NCBI RefSeq assembly: GCF_027942865.1
Contig: NC_134525.1
Coordinates: 2,886,994-2,950,993 of the forward strand
Origin: Odontesthes bonariensis
Lineage: Eukaryota > Chordata > Actinopteri > Atheriniformes > Atherinopsidae
Length of the DNA: 64,000 nt
Direction: 5' to 3'
Position 1 is the first letter of the stretch, and the number at the start of each line of letters is the position of its first letter. This document shows positions 20,191 through 31,983 of this stretch, in pieces. The position numbers were made by a program, and so were the translations under genes. Under the pieces are notes generated by a model that saw nothing but the letters and a program-made list of their open reading frames with translations, was not told the origin of the DNA and made no database searches.

Positions 20191-21856
20191 TACACACACA
20201 TTCATTAGCCCAGTAGCATGCTCACTGATCAGTTGTTGTGTTGTCCTGTGGTTTAAGGTCATCTGTATCCACAGCTGTATTATATGAGATTGCTGCTGCT
20301 TGTGCTTTTTTGTTTGTTTGTTTGTGTGTTTGTTCTCTGCTTGCTTGTTTGTTTGTTTGTTTGTTTATTCTTTGTTTGTTTGTGTGTTTGTACTCTGCTT
20401 GTTTGTTTGTTTGTGTGTTTTTTATCTGCTTGTTTGTTTGTTTATTCTTTGCTTGTTTGTGTGTTTGTACTCTGCTTGTTTGTTTGTTTGTGTGTTTGTT
20501 CTCTGCTTGTTTGTGTGTTTGTTTGTGTGTTTGTTTGTTCTCTGCTTGTTTGTTTGTGTGTTTGTTCTCTGTTTGTTTGTTTGTTTGTGCGTTTGTTCTC
20601 TTTTTGTTTGTTTGTTCTCTGCTTGTTTGTTTGTTTGTTTGTTTGTTCTCTGCTTGTTTGTTTGTGTGTTTGTTCTCTGCTTGTCTGTTTGTGTGTTTGT
20701 TCTCTTCTTGTTTGTTTGTTTGTCTGTTTGTGTGTTTGTTCTCTGCTTGTCTGCTTACAGGTGCTCCTGGTGCCTCTCAGGCTGGATTCCCCACAAAAGC
20801 CGTGGATTGACTTCAGTTTTGTTTTTACAGGTGTAGCAGCTGGTTGTCTGATTTTTCATTGTTTTTTATGTTTGTCTCTTCATGTTTCTGTTCCTTTTTT
20901 TTCCTTCTTCGCTCTCCCTCTCTCTCTGTCCCCCGGTCCGGTTCAGCACTATCACATCATGTTAAGTATTGTAACAAAAATAAATAAATAAAAATGAGCA
21001 GTTGATGGGCATCAAGGGGAGCTTTACATTCATAAAGCTTCCCTTGGCAAAGCAAATGTGTTTGTTATTAACGGTATTCAGATTACAATTCTGCTGCCAT
21101 AATGCTGGACAAGGACAAGGGGTTAAAAAAAAGAAATCTTTTTTAACCATGACAGAAATGTCAGAACAACAGAGCTCAGAGAATAATAACTGATCATCTG
21201 AAGCTAAATCTTTCTGAGATGGAGGAAAGAAAACTGGACTCATTTCTCTGTGATGAAGCTGTTTTATTGAAGTCAAAAGGACAAATATTTCCTGCTCTGA
21301 ACATGAACTCTGGACTTTGTGCTGTTACAGGAAAACTGCCTCAGTTAGACCCTCATATCAGTTTGACATTTTCTCCATCAGATTCCACAGAAACAAATCA
21401 AATCAAATTTATTTGTAGCACATTTCATATACAAAACAATTCAAAGTGCTTCACATAAAATAAAAGCATTGCAGCAGGGAGTGGAAGCATTAAAAATACA
21501 TAAAAGAATATAAAGAGAAACAAATAAAATGTATTTAAAAACAAGCAACAGTCCAGATAAATTCAGATATTAATCCAGATTATTTCCCATTTCCAAAGTG
21601 ATGAGATCTGAAAAGAGTCTGTGATAAAGGAAGGTCTGCTGATTCCTCTGTTGGGCTCCATGAAGTGGAAGAGAAACAACAACATACAGACACATCAGCA
21701 CCAGGATCCGACTGATGTTTAGAGCTCAGAGAAGTTTAGATTTTCATGTGGAGAAATATTTCTGTGAATCAAACTCCTCATCAGCAGTGATATCCTCCAT
21801 GGCTGCACAGACACAGGAAACAGCAGCAACTTAACAGCAGAGCAGCAGAGACATCA

Positions 21857-22388
21857 CAGCAACCAGCTGTCAGCAACCAGCTGTCAGCAACCAGCTGTCA
21901 GCAACCAGCTGTCAGCAACAAGCTGTCAGCAACAAGCTGTCAGCAACCAGCTGTCAGCAACCAGCTGTCAGCAACAAGCTGTCAGCAACCAGCTGTCAGC
22001 AACCAGCTGTCAGCAACCAGCTGTCAACAACCAGCTGTCAGCAACAAGCTGTCAGCAACAAGCTGTCAACAACAAGCTGTCAGCAACAAGCTGTCAGCAA
22101 CCAGCTGTCAGCAACAATCTGTCAGCAACCAGCTGTCAGCAACCAGCGGTCAGCAACCAGCTGTCAGCAACCAGCTGTCAGCAACTAGCTGTCAGCAACA
22201 AGCTGTCAGCAACAAGCTGTCAGCAACCAGCTGTCAGCAACCAGCTGTCAGCAACCAGCTGTCAGCAACAAGCTGTCAGCAACAAGCTGTCAGCAACAAG
22301 CTGTCAGCAACCAGCTGTCAGCAACCAGCTGTCAGCAACAAGCTGTCAGCAACAAGCTGTCAGCAACCAGCTGTCAGCAACCAGCTGA
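21857..22388. repeat. 14-bp minisatellite C
   Basis: About 38 units of CTGTCAGCAACMAG. Begins 20 bp beyond the residual TRIM C stop. Confidence 0.95.
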
Positions 22389-22408
22389 CTAAATACATTT
22401 ATTTCACT

Positions 22409-23087
22409 TTACACAAACTCTGCTGAGGCTCCATTATAAAGCCAGATCCCAGCACAGAGCGGCTGAGTGAATGTGGTCTGGACTCTGTGGAGGAGAGTCA
22501 TGGTTCCAGAGACGCTGTAGAAGGACAGAATACCTGCTCTGTGATCCAGGTACACTCCCACTCTGGAGGCCCGAGGAACTGAGATGGAGGTAAAGATCTT
22601 GTTGTGCCTAAATGAATAACTGTTTGAGTAACAATATAATGCCCAAGATTTGTCATTAGATCCAAATACACACTCATTCCCACCTCCTGCTCTGCTGATG
22701 TTCTTGTATGAAATCCAGTGTGATTTCACATGAATATCTTAAGAATCCAGCTCTGCTCTCAGGTTCTGGTTCTTGTTCTGGTTGTGGCAGTAGAACAGCT
22801 CCAGCATAGCAGTGATCAGCAGGAGCAGCACGGAGTCCAGTCTTCTTCAGCTGCTCCACTAAATCAGCTAACATGGTGCTTTTCTCCAGGACAGGCCTCG
22901 GTGTGAAGGTTTTCCTGCACTGAGGGCAGCTGTGGATCCCCTTCTGATCCTCTCCATCCCAGTGGCCTTTAACACAGCTCATGCAGTAGCTGTGTCCACA
23001 GGGAATAGTCACCGGATCCTTCAGCAGATCCAGGCAGATCGAACAGGAGAAGCTTTCTCGGTCCAGCTGAACTCCTTTCTGAGCCAT
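22409..23087 (-). pseudogene. TRIM C, doubly deleted TRIM pseudogene
   Basis: Starts like its siblings ([15 protein letters not shown]) with a complete RING set. The first internal deletion, near 22797, removes everything from just after DHCYAGA to VLLPQPE, that is both B-boxes and the coiled coil. A second deletion near 22710 removes the PRY and the start of SPRY and shifts frame. The upstream ORF then ends at 22674 (137 residues: RING plus linker). The SPRY tail continues in another frame at 22409-22729 and resembles TRIM A rather than B; it also lacks the SFSPGD segment near the end. A RING-only product is conceivable, but I call it a pseudogene. Confidence 0.88.
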
Positions 23088-23675
23088 TTCTCCTCTCAGA
23101 TCAGCGACTGAGCCGTCTGTGTTCCTGTTATAAAGGCCTCCTCACAGCTGGTACTCTGAACACTTTGGACTTTAACATGTGTCATCAGGCTCTAATCTTT
23201 CCAGGAGGAGGAGAAACTTGAGATAATATCCATTAAGTAATAAAAACTGGGTGGTTTTATTCATCATAAACACATAAAAAGCTCAAAGTCCAGCTTATTG
23301 TGTCGTTTGGATCTGATATCAGAGAATGAACTGATGAACTTTTTTGAGATGATTAACAGGACAGAGAACAGAGCCGGTGGGTTCCCCTCCTGTTGGTTAC
23401 ACCCATCTTCAGCTGCAGATCTGAAGGGGACGCAACAAGGAGACATGTGGGCAGAGCAGGAAGTGTGTCGAAGCTGTGTCACAGCAGTCTTCATGGTTAA
23501 AACACGGGTCCATTCTTCTTTTAATCCCTTTGGAGAGAAACTTCACTTTCACAGTGACTCATGATGTTAAAGCTCCAGTTCCCCGTCAGCTTCTTTCCTC
23601 ACAGAACTTTAAGTAAAGCAGACGAGCTTCTCCTGAAATGATGGAATCAGCTGCTGCACATGAATCCAACATGTT

Positions 23676-24480
23676 GCCGGATGCACCGATCCGCTTTTTT
23701 CACCTCCGATACAGAAAAACGGCAGAATTATGGTAACAAACGGTAAGTTTCCTCGTGTGGAACAGACTGGGATCATTCTTTGTGTGCAAGACAGCATCAG
23801 ACTGTTTTTTAAAAAACAAATAAACGGATATAAATGTACTGAATTACTTATTTATCTAATAATTCTGCACCAGTAAAACCATGAAAATATAACAAGTGTA
23901 ACTGGTTCAGTCAGTCAAAATCCAACGTAAAATAAAATAAATATTAAATAATAAAGGAGCTGAAATTGAGAAAAAAACAATAGCTTCATTAGCTTGGTTT
24001 GTAGACTTTAAAAATAAATAGCAATCAGCTCTTTCTATAGTTTAGTGCAAATGAAACATCCGTTACAGAACAATAGCTTCTCCAGCTCAGGCTTAAGCTT
24101 CCCCTGGCAAAGCAAGTGTGATGCGAAATGATGGAATTAGCTGTGTAAAGTGTGGTCGCAGCATTTAGGGAACGTTACCAGGATCTGTAATCTGTGTGCA
24201 GTGCGTCCACAGTGTGGCGCACTTTTCATCCCATGAAGCCGTCGACCTCTGCCTCAGATCAAACTGGAGCAGCGGCACACCTTCAACCTCAGATACAGAT
24301 TATCGCTGAGCAGCAGAATCTTTATTTTTCTGACATGGCTTTTTAAAATGACTTCCACCAACAGAGGTCACAGGTTGGAGCTGAAGAGCGCCGTCTCCTG
24401 CAAACGGGAGGACAGTTTCCCAGGTCACATGATCTGATGTGACCGCCTAAAAACAGACATTTCTGACAGCAATCAGGACA
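23676..24480. other. intergenic between TRIM C and cyb5a
   Basis: No coding signal. A short AAGCTTCCCCTGGCAAAGCAAG motif at about 24108 recalls the AAGCTTCCCTTGGCAAAGCA motif of units B and C, so part may be repeat-derived. Confidence 0.5.
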
Positions 24481-24489
24481 AAAGCAGAG

Positions 24490-25459
24490 AGGACGAGTTA
24501 ATCACTTTTATTGCATTAAAAAGCAGTCAGACTGGCTCTGTTTACTGGTTCTGGACCTGCAGGAGATCCTTGACATCATCACATGAGCTGCACGCGTCAG
24601 ACGGTCCTTGAAAAGGCACTTTTAGTTGGTGCTGCAGCACGTAGAGGTTCACGGTTTAACTGAAGTTTGATTCCCTGCACACTGAGCACCACCTCAGGGA
24701 GGAATGACAAGAAAAATCAGCCCTAATTCTCTCCTCATCACTGAAGAGACGATCGGATGGAAATGTTATACTTTACTGAGCTCTCTGTTTTCCTGTGAAT
24801 TAATGAATAATTTCAGCACTGTGGGCTTGAAGATTAAAGAGCAGACGTCGTGCTTTAACGGAACACCTTCCGTTTTTATTAAACTGCTGCAGATATCTGA
24901 AGTTTGACTGGACAGAAGCAGCTTTAGCTGTTTTAAACTACGTGGTCTGGTCAGGTGTCCATCTTCCCTTCACATTTCAACTTCACGCTGAGATCAGCAG
25001 CATCGAGGAAAACAGACAAACACGAGTGACGGATGTGAGCTTTCTGCAGTGGGACGAGCTAGCTGCGGACTGCACCTTTAAACCCGTTTACATTCAGGTA
25101 CGAGGATACAAAAAGACACAAAAAATTATACATCCAGTGCATCTGTGCAAGATTCAGATCATAAAGATTCAATTCAACATCAGTATTTCAAAATGCCGTA
25201 CATAAATTACTTCATTATCGTAATGCGATCTGATTGGTTGGTTAAACGGGAAGAAATGAATTCTGGGAGTTTCAGGACTGACGGCGAGGCAGCGTAGAGT
25301 CGGAGATCTGGAACAGATCGAGTGTTTAATGTCGGGAGGTCGTTGGTCCGCAGCAGCTGCTCGTCTGCTCTAGAAACGCCGCTCTACGCCGGGAGGAGCC
25401 ACAGCATCGATGCACCGCTGTCACCTGGTGATGACATCACATCTGCGTGTCTGATGATG
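24490..25459 (-). other. cyb5a: probable cyb5a 3' UTR
   Basis: About 970 bp of non-repetitive sequence directly after the cyb5a stop. AATAAA on the minus strand at 24512-24507 (GCAATAAAAGTG) is a candidate poly(A) signal; an earlier AATAAA is near 24880. The end is inferred. Confidence 0.5.
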
Positions 25460-25544
25460 TCACTCGCGTTCTGTGGTGTAGATGCGGTATATCAGCGTGA
25501 CGATGGCGGCTGCAAGTGCAGGGATCACCAAGTTGGTCCACCAG
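25460..25544 (-). CDS. cyb5a: cyb5a exon 5 (membrane anchor and stop)
   Basis: 85 nt. Acceptor CTTCCAG, split Ser codon, then [20 protein letters not shown] and IYTTERE before TGA at 25462-25460. A hydrophobic helix of about 17 residues flanked by WW and basic/polar residues is the ER tail anchor. Confidence 0.95.
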
Positions 25545-25566
25545 CTGGAAGACAGAGCAACATAGT

Positions 25567-25603
<37 letters not shown>

Positions 25604-25628
25604 GATTGACTAACTGATTGACTAACTG

Positions 25629-25679
<51 letters not shown>

Positions 25680-25891
25680 GACTAATTAACTGACTGATTG
25701 ACTAACTAACTGACTAATTAACTGACTGACTGACTAACTAACTGACTGATTGACTAACTGATTGACTAACTAACTGACTAACTAACTAACTAACTGACTG
25801 ATTGACTCACTGATTGACTAACTGACTGACTAACTAACTAACTGACTGGCTGACTAATTGACGAACTAACTAACTGACTGATTGACTAACT

Positions 25892-25950
<59 letters not shown>

Positions 25951-26467
25951 TGGACTGACTGACGAATTAACTAACTGACTGACTGACTGACTAACTAACT
26001 AACTAACTAACTGATTGACTGACTGTCAGTCTGTTGATTTACGTGACAGAAAACTCTAATCAGAAAACAAACTAATCAGAGAACCGTCACAGTATGTAGT
26101 TATAACGTTAACTGTATACTTGATTAACTAACTAGATTAGCAGGCGATAACTAAAAGCTAAACATTCTGTTAGATCCCTAACTGATGACCAAATAAAACA
26201 AATAGCATGTTAACCTACTGGTATAGAAACGCAGACAAGTAGTTAACGACGTAACAGACTATTTATCAACCCATTTATCCACCCAGGTTAGCCATAAACT
26301 GGTTAAATGTAATCATAAATAATCAGAATGCTAACTTGACAGAAAAAACTAACCAAGCTAAAACAACCAAACATCCAGTTACATCATGATCTGGAACAAA
26401 GAGACAGCTCGTTAAGTATTCTACTCACTACTAACTATCGCTAGTTAACCAACTAACTATCTAACCC

Positions 26468-26509
<42 letters not shown>

Positions 26510-29074
26510 CTGACCAACTTACTGACTAACCCAACTAACTATCTAACCCAGCTAAGTATCTAACCGAACTAACTATCTAACCAACTAACTCTCGAACCAA
26601 CTATCTGATCAACTGACTAATCCAACTAACTCTCTAACCAACTGACTGACTAACCCAGCTAACTCTCTAACCCAACTAACCCTCTAACAAACTAACTATC
26701 TAACCCACCTAACTCTCTAACCAACTAACTCTCTAACCAACTGACTGACCTAACTTACTATCTAACCCAACTGAATATCTAACCAACTAACTATCTAACC
26801 CAGCTAATTATCTAACCAAGCTAACTATCTAACCCAACTATCTAACCAAGATAACTCTCTAACCAACGGACTGACTAACCTAACTGACTATCTAACCCAA
26901 CTAACTATCTAACCCAGCAAACTATGTAACCCAACTAACTATCTAACTCAACTAACTCTCTAACAACTAACCCTCTAATCAACTAACTCTCTAACCCAGC
27001 TAACTATCCAACGCAACTAACTATCTAACCCAGCTAACTCTCTAACCAACTGACTGACCTAACTGACTATCTAACCCAACTAACTATCAAACTCAACTAA
27101 ATCTCTAACCAACTAACCCTCTAATCAACTAACTCTCTAACCCAACTAACTATCTAACCAACTATCTATCTGACCAACTAACTCTCTAACCCAACTAACT
27201 CTCTAACTTAACTACCTCTCTAACCAACTAACTATCTGACCAACTAACTCTCTAACCCAACTAACTCTCTAACCAACTAACTATCTAACCCAACTAACTA
27301 TCAAACCAACTATCTATCTAACCAACTGACTTACCTAACTAACTAACCCAACTAAATATCTAACCAACTATCTAACCAAACTAACTATCTAACCCAACTA
27401 ACTATCTAACAACTATCTATCTGACCAAATAACTCTCTAGCCCAACTAACTCTCTAACCCAACTAACTATCTAACCAACTAACTATCTAACAACTATCTA
27501 TCTGACCAACTAACTCTCTAACCCAACTAACTCTCTAACCCAACTAACTATCTAACCAACTAACTATCTAACTCTCTAACCAACTAACTATTTAACCAAC
27601 TAACTCTCTAATCAACTAACCATCTAACCCAAATAACTCTAACCAACTACCTCTCTAACCAACTAACTCTCGAACCAACTAAATATCTGACCAACTAACT
27701 GACTAATCCAACTGACTGACTAACCTAACTAACTATGTAACCCTACTAACTATCTAACCAACTAACTCTCGAACCAACTAACTATCTGATCAACTGACTA
27801 ATCCAACGAACTCTCTAACCAACTGACTGACTAACCTAACTAACTATCTAACCCAACTAACTATCTAACCAACTAGATATCTAACCCAACTAACTCTCTA
27901 ACCAACTGACTGACTAACCGAACTATCTAACCCAACTAAATATCTAACCAACTAACTATCTAACCCAGCTAACTCTCTAACCCAACTAACCCTCCAACAA
28001 ACTATGTAACCCAACTATCTAACTCAACTAACTCTCTAACCCAACTAACTATCCAACCCAGCTAACTATCTAACCCAACTAACTATCTAACCCAGCTAAC
28101 TCTCTAACCAATGGACTGACTAACCTAACTGACTATCTAACCCAACTAACTATCTAACCCAACTAACTATCTGACCAACTAACTCTCTAACCAACTAACC
28201 CTCTAATCAACTTACTCTCTAACCCAACTAACTCTCTAACCCAACTAACTATCTAACCCAACTAACTATCTAACCCAACTAACTATCTAACCAACTATCT
28301 ATCTGACCAACTAACTCTCTAACCCAACTAACTGACTAACCTAACTATCTAACCCAACTAACTCTCTAACCAACTAACTCTCTAACCCAACTGACTGACT
28401 AACCTAACTATCTAACCCAACTAACTCTCAAACCAACTAACTATCTAACCCAACTAACTTTCTAACCAACTGACTGACTAACCTAACTATCCAACCCAAC
28501 TAACTCTCTAACCAACTGACTGACTAACCTAACTATCTAACCCAACTAAATATCTAACCAACTAACTATCTATCTAACTCTCTAACCAACTAACTATCTA
28601 ACCAACTAACTCTCTAACCCAAATAACTCTAACCAACTACCTCTAACCAACTAACTCTCTAACCCAACTAACTCTCTAACCAACTGACTGACTAACCTAA
28701 CTATCTAACCCAACTAAATATCTAACCAACTAACTATCTATCTAACTCTCTAACCAACTAACTCTCTAACCCAACTAACTCTCTAACCAACTAACTATAT
28801 GACCAACTAACCATCTAACCCAACTAACTCTCTAACCAACTACCTCTCTAACCAACTAACTCTCGAACCAACTAACTATCTAACCCAACTAACTCTCTGA
28901 CCAACTGACTATCTAACTAACTAACCCTCTAATCAACTAACTATCTGACCAACTAACTCTCGAACCAACTAACTATATACCCAACTAACCATCTAACATC
29001 CACTGATGTCGGAGTAGTGATGAAGCAGAAGAGTTTCACTTTAATGGTAAAAAAAGGTTAAAACCAGGTGTGTA

Positions 29075-29115
<41 letters not shown>

Positions 29116-30098
29116 ACCTGCTCTCCTCCATCACAGTGGTCACCAGAGTTTCCTGTAAAACAAACGCACATGATGAGACTCAACAGAGAGACGTGACATC
29201 ACTTCACGACATCCTACATTTCCCACAATGCACCTGACCGTTTTCCATCATTCTGAGTCACCTGCTTCACTCACCTCAGGTTTGGAGATCTTGTCCTGGT
29301 CGTCCTGCAGACAGACACACACTGTTCATCATTACGCTCACACCGAGTGTGTCGGCACTGATATTTACTTTGAACACACACACTTTAAAACACACACACA
29401 CACACACTATAAAACACACACACTTTAAAACACACACACACACACACATTAAACACACACACACACTTTAAAACACACACACACACACACACACTTTAAA
29501 ACACACACACACACACTTTAAAACACACACACTTTAAAACACACACACACACACACATTAAACACACACACACACTTTAAAACACACACACACACATTAA
29601 ACACACACACACACTTTAAAACACACACACACACACACACTTTAAAACACACACACACACACTTTGAACACACACACTATAAGAAACACACACACACACA
29701 CACACACACACTTTGAACACACACACTATAAAACACACACACATGTTAAAGACACACACTTTGAACACACAAACACACACACACACGTTGAAAACACACA
29801 CACACACACTTTGAAAACACACACAGTTTGAACACACAAACACTTTGAACACACACTTTGAACACACACACACACACACTATAACACACACACTTTAAAC
29901 ACACACACACTATAACACACACACACTATAACACACACACACGTTGAACACACACACACACACACTATAACACACACACACTTTAAAACATACACACACA
30001 CACTTTAAAACACACACACACACACAGTTTATAACACACATACATACATGCTGAACACACACACTATAAAACACACACACGTTAAACACACACACTTT

Positions 30099-30151
<53 letters not shown>

Positions 30152-30677
30152 ACGCTTTGAACACACACACACAGTTTGAACACACACACACACATGCTGA
30201 ACACACACACTTTGAACACACACACACAGTTTGAACACACACACACACACACATGCTGAACACACACAGTATAAAACACACACTTTAAAACACACACACG
30301 TTCAACACACACACTTTGAACACACACACTATAAAACACACACTTTAAAACACACACACGTTAAACACACACACTTTGAACACACACACACATGCTGAAC
30401 ACACACACTTTAAAACACACACACGTTAAATACACACACTATAAAACACACACTTTAAAACACACACACGTTAGACACACACACTTTGAACACACACACA
30501 CACGTTGAACACACACACACTTTGAACACACAAAAAAACCACACGCACACACGTTGAACACACACACACACTTTAAAACACACACACACTATAACACACA
30601 CACACACACACACACACACTATAACACACACACACACATGTTGAACACACACACACTTTAAAACACACACACACACT

Positions 30678-30708
<31 letters not shown>

Positions 30709-30770
30709 TATAACACACACACACACATGTTGAACACACACACACACACTTTAAAACACACACACACACT

Positions 30771-30805
<35 letters not shown>

Positions 30806-31097
30806 TAACACACACACACACATGTTGAACACACACACACACACTTTAAAACACACACACACACACACACTATAACACACACACACACACGTTAAACACA
30901 CACACACACACACACACTTTGAACACACAAAAAAAACACACGCACAGACGTTGAACACACACACACACTTTAAAACACACACACACACATTATAACACAC
31001 ACACACACACACACATGTTGAACACACACACACACTTTAAAACACACACACACTATAACACACACACACACACATGTTGAACACACACACACACTTT

Positions 31098-31128
<31 letters not shown>

Positions 31129-31905
31129 TATAACACACACACACACACACTATAACACACACACACGCTTTGAACACACACACACGTTGAACACACACAC
31201 ACTTTGAACACACACACTTTGAACACACACACACACTTTGAAAACACACACTTTGAACACACACACACACTTTGAACACACACACACACACACGCTTTGA
31301 ACACACACACACGTTGAACACACACACACTTTGAACACACACACTTTGAACACACACACACACTTTGAAAACACACACTTTGAACACACACACACACGTT
31401 TAACACGCACACGCTTTGAACACACACACACGTTGAACACACACACACTTTGAACACACACACTTTGAACACACACACACACTTTGAAAACACACACTTT
31501 GAACACACACACACACGTTTAACACGCACACGCTTTGAACACACACACACGTTGAACACACACACACTTTGAACACACACACTTTGAACACACACACACA
31601 CTTTGAAAACACACACTTTGAACACACACACACACGTTTAACACGCACACGCTTTGAACACACACACACTTTGAACACACACACGCTTTGAACACACACA
31701 CACTTTGAAAACACAAAAAAAAACACACACTATAACACACACGCACGGACTGACCGGGTGCACCTCTCCGATCACCATGCTGCTCGCCATCTCTCTGGCA
31801 TCGCTGGAATGTCCCACGTCCTCGAAGCTCTCGGTGGCGTTCCCCCCCGCCTGCTCCCTGAGCACCTCCTCTCCTCCGGGGTGCTGCCGCCACACACACA
31901 CACAC

Positions 31906-31983
<78 letters not shown>

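Larger units (their letters stand above)
19745..23675. repeat. duplication unit C containing the TRIM C pseudogene
   Basis: Third unit, nearest to B over its full length. It includes a (CA)n at 20113-20190, a TTTG array at 20310-20755, a poly(A)-signal block at 21263-21268, a LINE tail at about 21400-21575 and a minisatellite at 21857-22388. Homology with B ends at CCAACATGTTGC. Confidence 0.85.

Noticed and set aside
29276-31977. many Cys-Val-rich minus-strand ORFs
   Set aside because: Translations of (CA)n repeats in cyb5a intron 2.
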